Shown here piece by piece: positions 17,400-25,770 of a stretch of DNA of 64,000 bases. The notes beneath the pieces are model-generated. The model saw only the letters and a list, made by a program, of their open reading frames with translations. It searched no databases and was not told where the DNA came from. Position numbers and translations under genes: made by a program. Source of the stretch: Asterias rubens (taxonomy: Eukaryota; Echinodermata; Asteroidea; Forcipulatida; Asteriidae); the NCBI RefSeq assembly GCF_902459465.1, contig NC_047083.1, forward strand, positions 1,552,501 to 1,616,500, in the 5' to 3' direction. Positions within the stretch are counted from its first letter, which is position 1; every line of letters begins with the position of its first letter.

Positions 17400-17745
17400 A
17401 AATTTAATGTGACAATGATATCAATTTAACAACTATCAGAGCGTGTGCACACAAATAAGGAAAATATTGGCGAAAACGGCTATTTTTAATTTATACAAAT
17501 TATGCATATTTCCCGTACTTCCTTTGTTCTTCTTTTGTGATACTTTGATTTTTAGGGTTTCAAGAGACATTTGTATGCAAATTTGATGTGAAAGATAATA
17601 AACATTTTACCACTACCAGGGCGTATGTGTACCAACATAAGTGAAAAAAAAAGGTGAAAACAGCATTTTGTTTTGCATATATTTCCCCCGCTTACTTTTT
17701 TCTTCTTGTTTGCTTGGGTTGTTTTGGAGGGTTTCAAGAGACTGT
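17400..17745. repeat. Degenerate two-copy local repeat
   Basis: GAAAACGGC...GCATATTTCCCGTACTT...GGGTTTCAAGAGAC (about 17470-17568) recurs in diverged form at about 17655-17742, including GGGTTTCAAGAGAC. Non-coding. Confidence 0.6.
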
Positions 17746-18516
17746 TGCAAAAAAAATCGTTTCTGTTGCAATTTTGTCTAGGTCAAGCCATGTTTTGTTT
17801 ACATTGACTAAACTTTTAAGTGAGAAGTCCCTGACGTGTAAATTAATTCAATTGTTGAAAGTAAATTCCCAACACGTTTGAGGGAAGGCCAAGTTTCCAA
17901 TCCATCACCTTTGTCTATAGGAGTGTATTATAATGACGTCAGTGAGCCCAATTACCTATCATCCACGATGATCAGTGCCAGCCACAAAAACCTGCAACTA
18001 TAGCTTGTCTCGGAACATGTACAGTTTTTCAAACGAGACTGATATGTATTTTGTTTCCTTCCTCCAAGGTTGCATAGACTAATTAAAGCCCACGGTCCAC
18101 TCTTCCCGCGAATTCCAATGCGGTGCGAAGATTTGTCGACCCATAATCGGTACACGCTGTTTTTTCCTCCAGTGACATAAGAAACTTTGCTTCGCCTAAA
18201 ACATTTGCATGAAGTATGAACCAGTTGTGCCACAACTCCCCAAGAGTTTTACTGCACTGGTTTAGGTGTCTGAAATTTTATAATTTGGTTAATACACATC
18301 AAAATCGAAGCAAAACAGCCGAGTTGCAATGATATAAACAGGATGAAAAAAATAAGATAAAATTACAAAGCGTTATTATAACTTACAAAAGAAAAGAAAT
18401 AGTCCACAATGCATGTCGAAAAGAGATACACATAGATGGAAACACTAAACAAAATGAATGATTAGGAAGCGTGATTAGATATGGAATGACACTTTTGTAA
18501 ACCCTGTAATCAGGTT

Positions 18517-18890
18517 AAAGCGATTGGACCCTTTCGGTAAACAGTGTTGTCCAAGGCCCACACTTTGTGTACCACAACTTCTATATCAAATTAATAACAA
18601 ACCTGTGAAAATTTAGGCTCAATCGGTCATCGGAGTCGGGAGAAAACAACGGGAAAACCCACCCTTGTTTCCGCGCGTTTCGCCGTGTCATGACATGTGT
18701 TTCAAATAAATCCGTAATTCTCGTTAACGAGAATTTACATTGTTTTGCTGTTTTCTCAAAAAGTAAAGCATTTCATGGAATAATATTTCAAGAGAAGTCT
18801 TTCACCATTGCCTTCTGTAAACCCTGTAAGTTATTTGTAAATCTGTGAACTTTTTTTTTCTTCCTGAACCGAAAGGGTCCAATGGCTTTA
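18517..18890. repeat. MITE with TAAAGCGATTGGACCC ends
   Basis: Left end TTAAAGCGATTGGACCCTTT, right end AAAGGGTCCAATGGCTTTAA. The interior shares CCTGTGAAAATTT..GCTCAATCGGTCATCG with M1 and CTGTAAACCCTGTAAGTT..AAATCTGTG with M2, so it links the two families. A CTCGTTAACGAG palindrome is at 18721-18732. Confidence 0.75.
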
Positions 18891-19452
18891 AGAATATAAA
18901 CGTGTGCTAAATAAACCTGTACTCATTCATGACGTGTGTACTTTTGTTAGGTACACTTGTGTTTTGTAAATTAAGTTCAATTTAATTCAATCAACACTTG
19001 TTTCCATATTAGAGGGGAAAAAAAGAATAATAAACAAAATTAAGTGCGATTATTTAAGCAAAAAGCAGTCAAGAACGGGTCAAGAAATTAATTAACGAAA
19101 ATGAAATGAAAAACAGTATAATGTAATGGAGCAAACCAAGTAGCACATCTTTCAAAAAGGCCCAACATTTTAATACACAGTTTTTACCTCCCGTCCACCA
19201 GCTGGCAACGAGTGCGCGGTTTATAGATGTGCAATTTTTTTATTTTTTTTTATTTTAACTCGTTAATTGTTATTTGACTTCAATTAAGCGTTGGCTGACA
19301 AGTGTTTTTCTATAAAATAAAATAAAACATTTCAAATCAAAATCTGTGGGGGGGGGGGGGTGAAAACAAAATGAAGGTCTATAATTCTTCAAAGGTGGTT
19401 TTTGAATCTCAAATTTATACCCTTTACCTGTTTTTTTTATTCTCAAAGAAAA
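18891..19452. other. Intergenic DNA upstream of the TNFR-like gene
   Basis: AT-rich, with a run of G at about 19347-19359. The TTTTTTTTATTCTCAAAG just before the start codon could be a 3' splice site if a 5' UTR exon exists upstream. No gene seen. Confidence 0.35.
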
Positions 19453-19691
19453 ATGAATTTGACTTTACTGCTACCGTCAGTTCTCATCAGCATTATCTGC
19501 AATGGTGTAATAGCTTCTACTTCAATATCCACCGTCGGTGAGGGCGCCACTACGTCAGACAACGCGCAGGCGCTGTACCCAAGATATCCAGCCTGTCGTA
19601 GAGGGCGTGAGTTTGCAATCCAAGTACCAGACAACGAACGTGTTGAAGGGAGGTACTACTATGAGCGGCGCAGATCAGATGGCCAGATGAG
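19453..19691 (+). CDS. TNFR-like exon 1: signal peptide and N-terminus
   Basis: ATG at 19453; donor ATGAG/gtcagt after 19691, phase 2. It encodes the hydrophobic leader, a Ser/Thr-rich stretch and a charged segment ending RRRSDGQM. Confidence 0.72.
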
Positions 19692-21265
19692 GTCAGTCCA
19701 CAAAACAATTTCACCCACAATTTTAAAATATTTTAAAATGCCCCTCTTTACACTTGTTTGAGCTCCACCCTCCAAAATGAAAAAGCCATTGACTTTTGAC
19801 TTTGTGGGGTTTTACTGTAGACACTATGCATTGACTTCTGACGTCATCCAGTCGCCATCTTAGAAGTAAACTGATGATGAAACATGATTATGGAAAACGT
19901 ACAGCTTTGTAGTGTGCACACGTCGCACAGGACTGGCCCATGAACTACCTCCTTTTGACCTACAAGTGAGGGAGCCCTTCCCAAATGACTTCATGTTCAT
20001 GACGTCATGGACATGAGGTCTACACATGTGGCTTTTATTGCACCTTTAAGATGTTTGTACTTCCTGTGTCTAGCTTTGGGGAAGTTTTAAACTCTTTCGA
20101 AATTAATTGAATGCCTGTCATTTTCCTTTCCCACTTCTCAATAAACTGCAGATACTATTTATGTTTGCCGTGCACCGTTTGCGAGGAGCAAGGTCTGGTC
20201 ACAGCCGCCCCGTGCACCGAGCGCTCAGACACAAGATGTTCTCAAGACTGTATCGTGCCTGGCTGTTTGTTTGACGTGTCCAGAAACACGTGCGTCGCCT
20301 CAGTTGGATTTGACCTTCCGGTTGACCCTGAAGTAGTTGGGAATGATGGGCGGAGTGTTTGCCATGCCCCAGTGACGTCAGAACAGCCAGTTGTGAAGAA
20401 TTACAAGTCGATGGCACCAGACAAAGGTAAACTTTAACGTGTTTAAAAAGAGACACGTGGCCTTTGCGAAACTACGACTTGTGATATGGGCTCGTCCGGC
20501 TTTGCCCCCGTACGTTATCTTGAAAACGTGTGCTTTCGGTACGAGGCTTCAAACTAGCAGACGGGGTCTCAGCCGGAGCCCATTATCTTGGGCCATGTTT
20601 TGGAAAAGAAAAATCAATGGACATTCTACTCATTCTTGTGGATACATCTTGTGTACTTTCCTTTACCCATGTACTTCACATCATCCGATCCCATACACTT
20701 GATGCATTATTTTGACCGTAGAACCATAGGGTTATCGTACTTCAAAATAATGATAAGAATTATAATTGTTTAAATATCCATCCCTATAGGTTCAACAGAA
20801 GTGAACATCATCACATCACACCCAAAAGTGTACAAAACTGACCAAGCTATAAATGGTGAGTACATAAAGGTAGTTGACCACCGTACATTCGCATTGCTAC
20901 ATACAACATGCACAAGAATGTATTTAAAGTTGTGAAAACTTCATATACTATATTCTCTATCTGTATGTTTGGTTTCAGGTGAGCGAGATTTACCACCAGC
21001 CCTAAGTACGAGACGCCACAATTCACCACAAGAGCAGGGTTTTATTTGGACCGCCAGTGAAGCGTTATTCGGCGGTATCGCCATCGTATCTGCAGTAGTC
21101 ATCGCGAATGTGTGCGCCATCTTGTATATACGTCGTAAAAACAAAGAGACTGCGAAAAAACGTAAACGCGCTGTTTCAACTGATAGTAGTCTACATGCAG
21201 CTATGGCGAGGGCACGATCTGACAGCAACGTGGACGGGAAAAACAAAGATGCTGTTTTCGTATAG
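19453..21265 (+). CDS. TNF-receptor-like type I membrane protein, four exons
   Basis: Exons 19453-19691, 20152-20426, 20790-20855 and 20979-21265 join to 867 nt (288 aa plus TAG). A signal peptide covers about residues 1-22 (MNLTLLLPSVLISIICNGVI). The ectodomain starts with an orphan cysteine (PACRRG), then a compact module CLPCTVC...APCTERSDTRCSQDC typical of a TNFR cysteine-rich domain, followed by a few more cysteines. A single helix at about 222-244 is followed by a basic stop-transfer (RRKNK, KKRKR) and a cytoplasmic tail of only about 44 residues, with no death domain and no TRAF-binding motif that I recognise. The role is inferred to be a cell-surface receptor or decoy for a TNF-family ligand. 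The internal ATG at 19453 was chosen over the one at 19402 because it gives a clean signal peptide. Confidence 0.78.
20152..20426 (+). CDS. TNFR-like exon 2: cysteine-rich domain
   Basis: Acceptor AAACTGCAG precedes 20152; donor AAAG/gtaaac follows 20426 (275 nt, phase 2 to 1). It carries the C-x2-C-x2-C ... PCTERSDTRC ... C pattern of a TNFR module, then CIVPGCLFDVSRNTCV, which may be a second, atypical cysteine unit. Confidence 0.8.
20790..20855 (+). CDS. TNFR-like exon 3: stalk
   Basis: A 66-nt exon, phase 1 on both sides, with acceptor CCCTATAG and donor AATG/gtgagt. It encodes 22 polar residues (STEVNIITSHPKVYKTDQAI), part of the extracellular stalk. Its symmetric phase means it could be skipped without frameshift. 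Confidence 0.68.
20979..21265 (+). CDS. TNFR-like exon 4: transmembrane helix and tail
   Basis: Acceptor GGTTTCAG precedes 20979; the stop TAG is at 21263-21265. It encodes the rest of the stalk, the hydrophobic helix LFGGIAIVSAVVIANVCAIL, the basic YIRRKNKETAKKRKR and a short tail ending DAVFV, a hydrophobic C-terminus that could be a PDZ ligand. Confidence 0.78.
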
Positions 21266-21441
21266 CGGCAATGGGAGCAAACTTGTTCCCGTGGGTGTGA
21301 CATATTGCGTGTACTTCTCGGTTTCCCCCTGGACTGGTCCCCTAAAGATATGCACTGGCCTTAGAGGGTAAATGATTTCATTGGATAATATAAACCAATA
21401 TAAAGGAGGGGGAAATTTAAACCTTTCTGATATTGCGTGTG

Positions 21442-21447
21442 AATAAA
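21442..21447 (+). promoter_or_regulatory. Polyadenylation signal candidate, TNFR-like gene
   Basis: AATAAA, 177 nt downstream of the stop codon. Confidence 0.5.
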
Positions 21448-21594
21448 CACTCGCAGAAAACAGCCCACCCCGATGCGTCACCATTTTACAATTGGTAGCT
21501 TCTTTCATGTAAAGTTTGTACATTTTTCTAAACGATATCAATATCTTATTTATTAGAGTTTAGTTCAGTATTAACAAAATGCCTATGTATTGAG

Positions 21595-21930
21595 GTGTTG
21601 TATGATGATATCGTTACTGATCAGCAGAGCGGGTTCGAATCCACAGCCGTGACACTGTCCTTATTATAGCAAGAACCTCGGATGGGACGTAAAGCCGTTG
21701 GTCCCATGTGTTGCGTAAACGCATGTGAAAGAACTCAGTGCACTTATCGAAAGGAGAAGGGGTTTGCCCGGGTGTTCCTGGCTGGATTGGCAGTATATTG
21801 CGCCCAACCCATTACATGGTGCGAAGGATGAGGTGTTATAATTCAAACTTCGTCCCATTCACCTTGGGCTTTGTGTATCCTTTGGAAAAAGGCGCGTTAT
21901 AAATACGGTTATTATTATTATTATTTATCA
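21595..21930 (+). repeat. tRNA-derived SINE
   Basis: A box-B-like GGGTTCGAATCCACAGCCGTGA near its start, a conserved-looking body (CGGATGGGACGTAAAGCCG, GTGAAAGAACTCAGTGCAC, ATTGCGCCCAACCC) and a 3' tail GGCGCGTTATAAATACGG plus (ATT)n. The tail type is shared with L2-like LINEs of many animals, as far as I recall. Confidence 0.75.
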
Positions 21931-22125
21931 TGGAGATAGTCCAAGACACTCTTCAATACCTCAGCCCTGCCTGCCGGCCAAACTGTCACGTTTTAAGAAA
22001 ATCACTTCATCTTTGACATTTAGAAAATCACAAACACAGACAATTAAACTCTTGCATTGTTGCTGTAATCCCTCTTTTTTAATAATTAATTAATGCACAA
22101 CCCTTGACAAGTATCGCTCTTTAAA

Positions 22126-22256
22126 GCCGTGCCCAAAATTGTGACTTCGGCTACGCAAGCTACGGCTCGATAAGCGCATCTGCCAGTGATGAAGAATTGA
22201 CAAACGGGCTGATCTAGCCGTAGCTGTAAGCCGAAGTCGTCGTTTTGGACACGGCC
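22126..22256. repeat. M5 palindromic MITE copy
   Basis: Left GCCGTGCCCAAAATTGTGAC with GGCTACGCAAGCTACGGCT, right AGCCGTAGCTGTAAGCCGAA and GTTTTGGACACGGC. The inverted outer ends GCCGTG(C/T)CCAAAA match. Confidence 0.8.
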
Positions 22257-22812
22257 ATTTAGTTTGTGAGAAAACTTCACGTGGTATGTCGGGTGGTACT
22301 CATGTATAGAGTAGACCGAAGCGTAAACGAAACTTGCATTTTGTGAACAAAGTCCAGGCCGAACAAAATAATTTTCTCTTCGTAGAAACTGAAAAGCCGT
22401 GAATTGTTTTATTTTTTTTCCGATAACTTGATATAGTTGTTACCCTGTCTGTAATGTAAATAAATGAATAAATTGTAAAACCCAAAATCATTACAAATTT
22501 ACCAAGTCAATTTCCGCTGTGGTTTATTACTTGTTTTTTTTTTGTATAAAATTTAGATAAATGTAATTATGAAACAATCCTTCAAAACTGTAATAGCATC
22601 TGCAAGGACTTTTGTTGAGGCTTCGCTCAATCACTTTTTGAGAGACAATACTCAAGTTGTCCCTGAAGAAGCCTAATGGCCCGGGGCTTATGGAAGCACT
22701 CAACAACATCATTTTTATAAGGCCTACTTAATACTTTTGAAAAGTCAGAGTGGCAAGGCTGTATGAAAGTTTTGTATGTCGCCGATCGAAAACAAAATGA
22801 GTGAACTTTGAA

Positions 22813-23199
22813 TTAAAGGCAGTGGACACTATTGGTAATTACTCAAAATAAATATTGTAACAAAACCTTACTTGGTGACGAGTAATGGGGAGAGGTTGAT
22901 GGTATAAAACATTGTGAGAAACGGCTCCCTCTTAAGTGCCACAGTTTTCGAGAAAGAAGTAATTTTCCACGAATTTGTTTTCGAGAACTCAGATTTAGAA
23001 TTTGAGGTCTCGAAATCAACCATTAAAATGCATACAACTTCGTGTGACAAGGGTGTTTTTTCTTTCATTATTATCTCGCAACTTCGACGACCAATTGAGC
23101 TCAAATTTCCACAGGTTTGTTATTTTATGAATATGTTGAGATACACCAAGTGAGAAGACTGGTCTTTGACAATTACCAACAGTGTCCACTGCCTTTTAA
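22813..23199. repeat. M1 MITE copy, near full length
   Basis: Starts TTAAAGGCAGTGGACACTAT and ends AACAGTGTCCACTGCCTTTTAA, inverted. It directly abuts an M2 copy. Confidence 0.9.
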
Positions 23200-23548
23200 T
23201 GGGTACTTTTTGTAACACAAGATTGTCCACAGATTTACATTAAAGTTACACCGTTTCAAGATAATAAGTTTACCTTAAATTATAACTTGCTGAGGTACTG
23301 CAATTTTTGAGAAATGAGTAATACAATGTCACGAAAAAACGTTTGACATGCTAAAATTATGTTCGTCACTGAGACGAACATTATTTTTGTGACTTGTTAA
23401 ACGCACTTCTCAAAAACCACAGCACCTCAGCAAGAAATATTTTAATGTAAGCTTTACATTATCATTATCTTGAAACGTTGTTAGATTAATGTAAATAATT
23501 ATGTGGACATTTTGTTTTGTGTTACAAAAAGTACCCAGATCCTTTAAG
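23197..23548. repeat. M2 MITE copy
   Basis: Left GGGTACTTTTTGTAACACAAG, right GTGTTACAAAAAGTACCC, with the inner arms GAGAAATGAGTAA / CACTTCTCAAAAACCACAGC and the centre TTCGTCACTGAGACGAA. Confidence 0.85.
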
Positions 23549-23744
23549 CTCATGGCTCATCTGCATTTATATTAAAACTGTTTATTAAAAATTAAACAAC
23601 GTAGAAGGGAAAAAACTTGTTTAGAATTCTTGATTTTAATTTTTCTGCTTGCATACTCAATGCTCATTATAAATAATTCTTATATGAGGCCTCCAGGGGG
23701 AAGGCGATTATAGCATACCGATTGAAATGTTGGGTTGTCAACCA

Positions 23745-23852
23745 CTAGTTCTTTTCCGAACCCACATTACTCAAAAGAGATTTACACATGGTGCTACCAC
23801 AAATCTCAACTCTTCCAACATGCATGCAAAGTTTTAATTCTTGAAACTCATT
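23745..23852. repeat. Interspersed repeat (AAAGAGATTTACACATGG family), fragment
   Basis: CAAAAGAGATTTACACATGG and CATGCAAAGTTTTAATTCTTG match the repeat at 4437-4600. It ends just at the stop codon of the protease ORF on the other strand. Confidence 0.5.
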
Positions 23853-23853
23853 T

Positions 23854-24333
23854 TCATAAAAATTGTGAGGTCCTAGTCCGTGACGATAAAAGTGACCTTG
23901 TGACATTTTCCACAAACTTGTCATTTTGTCGCACGTCCCGAGAAAACCTACTGGCTATGTAATCAGGGTGCATCCCTCGGCACCTTTCCAGCAAGAAATA
24001 CACCGCGAAGTGACCACAGACTGGACTCGGTCCCTGGAACTGCACACGGTTGTAAATTGTCCTGACTGTATTCTTTCGCAGGAAGTTCTTGAGTTTTGGA
24101 TGTTTGGGCGGTTCCCCGAAGGAATCAAATAATTCCCCTTCTCCATCCGGAGTAATATATAGCGCCACCCAATGGTTGATTTCAAAAGTCGGTACCGATT
24201 TAGTGGTGAGGACGTAGGCGCTCGGCCAAGGGGCTTCTCTCTTCGGGAGTCCGTTCACGGGAAACACTCCTTGGAAGATCCGACGGCAGTAAGGGTCGTC
24301 CATTAGAACTTGCTGGATTCGTATGTTATCCAT
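23854..24333 (-). CDS. Adenain-like cysteine protease, solitary ORF
   Basis: 159 aa, one exon, no frameshift. Predicted to be a papain-like-fold cysteine protease of the adenain/Ulp1 (C5/C48) group that cuts virion precursor or SUMO-like substrates. The probable catalytic set is His54 in NHWVALYI, Asp70 in ELFDSFG, Gln100 in FQGP and Cys106 in PVCGHFAVYFLL, in the family's order and spacing. The N-terminal PYCRRIFQGVFPVNGLP stretch resembles the protease encoded by Polinton/Maverick and adintovirus elements. The length is short compared with a cellular SENP but normal for the element-encoded enzyme. No polymerase, integrase or capsid gene is visible nearby, and it is flanked by MITEs. It may be a relic of an integrated element or a domesticated gene; an intact frame alone does not decide this. 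Confidence 0.8.
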   Translation of the reverse strand: MDNIRIQQVLMDDPYCRRIFQGVFPVNGLPKREAPWPSAYVLTTKSVPTFEINHWVALYITPDGEGELFDSFGEPPKHPKLKNFLRKNTVRTIYNRVQFQGPSPVCGHFAVYFLLERCRGMHPDYIASRFSRDVRQNDKFVENVTRSLLSSRTRTSQFL

Positions 24334-25111
24334 TGCTTGAAATGCGACTTGAATAAGAGACTAAGAGAAACTTTGGTGGTGGATTAAACTTTCTGTGAAG
24401 TAGTCTTGAGGGCGCGGTTCACGGCTTGAATGTAGACTAGTTGAGACTCTGTTGTTGTGATAAACCCCTCTGTTGCCTGCAGCTTTCGTCTTGAAAAGGG
24501 GGGTCAGAAAGGGTGATGGCCGAATTCAACTCTCTGAGAATGAGGGGATAAAGAGTGACTTTTCAAATAGGATCCTTCTTATTATAATCAAGCTTTTTAA
24601 TTTGAAAACCCTCTATTCTAACCTTATATTTTTTTTTGAATAATAATAACTATAGTTCTGTATAGCGCATTTTTTTTTTTACAATAACCATCTCAATGCA
24701 CTTCACAATGGTGCCCTGCTGGTCAAGGCCTTGTAGCCTATACGTTAAAGACCATTATTCATACTTTGGCCCTTATTGAAAACAGCACACAATGCTGTAG
24801 ACAATTAATTATTATGGTGTGCGACTTGAAAATAATACGATACCTTGCTGTACATTGCGTGTGGCACATGCAGAGGTGAACGCCACACAAAAGAAGTTCA
24901 TGTGCTATTCACCGGGGGGGGGGGGGGGGGGTAATGCAGTAAACAAGGGCGCGTTCTGTACCCAGAACGGTAGGCTCGTTTTGGCCGACCCTGAATGGTA
25001 AACACAAACAAGTGCTTGTGTAAAACCGGAATGGTAAATAGCTTCTAGCATAATAGATGTTAAATTTGCATCGGGGATAAAGAATATTAATTTTGGTTTT
25101 TACCCATACAC
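24334..25111. other. Intergenic DNA, no gene seen
   Basis: No further piece of a Polinton-like element was recognised on either strand. About 24640-24735 resembles the conserved tail of a LINE/SINE (TATAGCGCA...CTCAATGCACTTCACA). A long G run is at about 24916-24932. Confidence 0.4.
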
Positions 25112-25277
25112 CGATGTGTGTTAGCACTGTATACGGGCAACCTCGGTAGTCTAGTTGGTAAGACACTGCTCTAGAATTGCAAGGGTCGTGGGTTCAAATC
25201 CCACCCGAGTAACATGCCTGTGATATTTGTTCACAGGACTCGGGAAAGTACTGAGTATACAGTGCTAACACACATCG
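25112..25277 (+). repeat. 166-bp element: perfect 23-bp inverted ends around a tRNA-like module
   Basis: The segment 25112-25134 (CGATGTGTGTTAGCACTGTA...) is the exact inverse of 25255-25277. Between them lies a tRNA-like sequence, 25139-25209, with box-A-like TAGTCTAGTTGGTAAGA, D-stem GTCT/AGAC, box-B GGGTTCAAATCCC with a paired T-stem, and 5 of 7 acceptor pairs. The anticodon stem is not regular, so it is not called a functional tRNA. Confidence 0.8.
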
Positions 25278-25539
25278 AAGCTTCTAGCATGACAAGTTTC
25301 CGTCAGCCAGCCTTTCTTGTTTAAACACGGGAGCCAAAGTAGCATTATTATCAACATCAGCAACGTTTGTTGTACAAAATTTTTTTTACAAAATTGGTAC
25401 AAACTGGTGCAAACTAAATGTTTTTTTTTAAATTTTTGTGTGTGTAAATAATTATTAGAAAACTTCCCAAGGACTTTCACATTTTAGACATTAATAACAA
25501 TTCATGGTGTATTCAGTGAATACTTTTATAATTTTGCTG

Positions 25540-25770
25540 AAGGTACGAAGTGACTCGGCTGACGGTACGAAGTGACTCATCTGATGGTCACTTCATAACC
25601 GATGCAGAAATCCCGAATTAGAACGAAGGTAGGAAGTGTCTTGTGAGAAGGTACGAAGTGACTCGTGAGAAGGTACGAAGTGTCTTATAAGAAGGTACGA
25701 AGTGTCTAAAGGTACGAAGTGTCCAAAGTCACTTCGTACCTTGAAAAGGTACGAAGTGTCCAGGGTACGA
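25540..25770. repeat. GGTACGAAGTG tandem array
   Basis: About nine direct copies and one inverted copy (CACTTCGTACC at about 25730-25740) of GGTACGAAGTG(A/T)C at 15-30-nt spacing, some separated by TGAGA or TTATAAGA. The inverted copy creates a hairpin. Confidence 0.85.

Noticed and set aside
24915..24932. Long G/C homopolymers (also near 6787, 19347, 37983, 42329, 45387, 55680) as G-quadruplex regulators
   Set aside because: Single uninterrupted runs at random positions are more easily explained as simple repeats, and their length may be unreliable in the assembly.
25139..25209. Functional tRNA gene
   Set aside because: The anticodon stem cannot form five pairs with a seven-base loop, and the sequence sits inside inverted repeats; called as a repeat instead.
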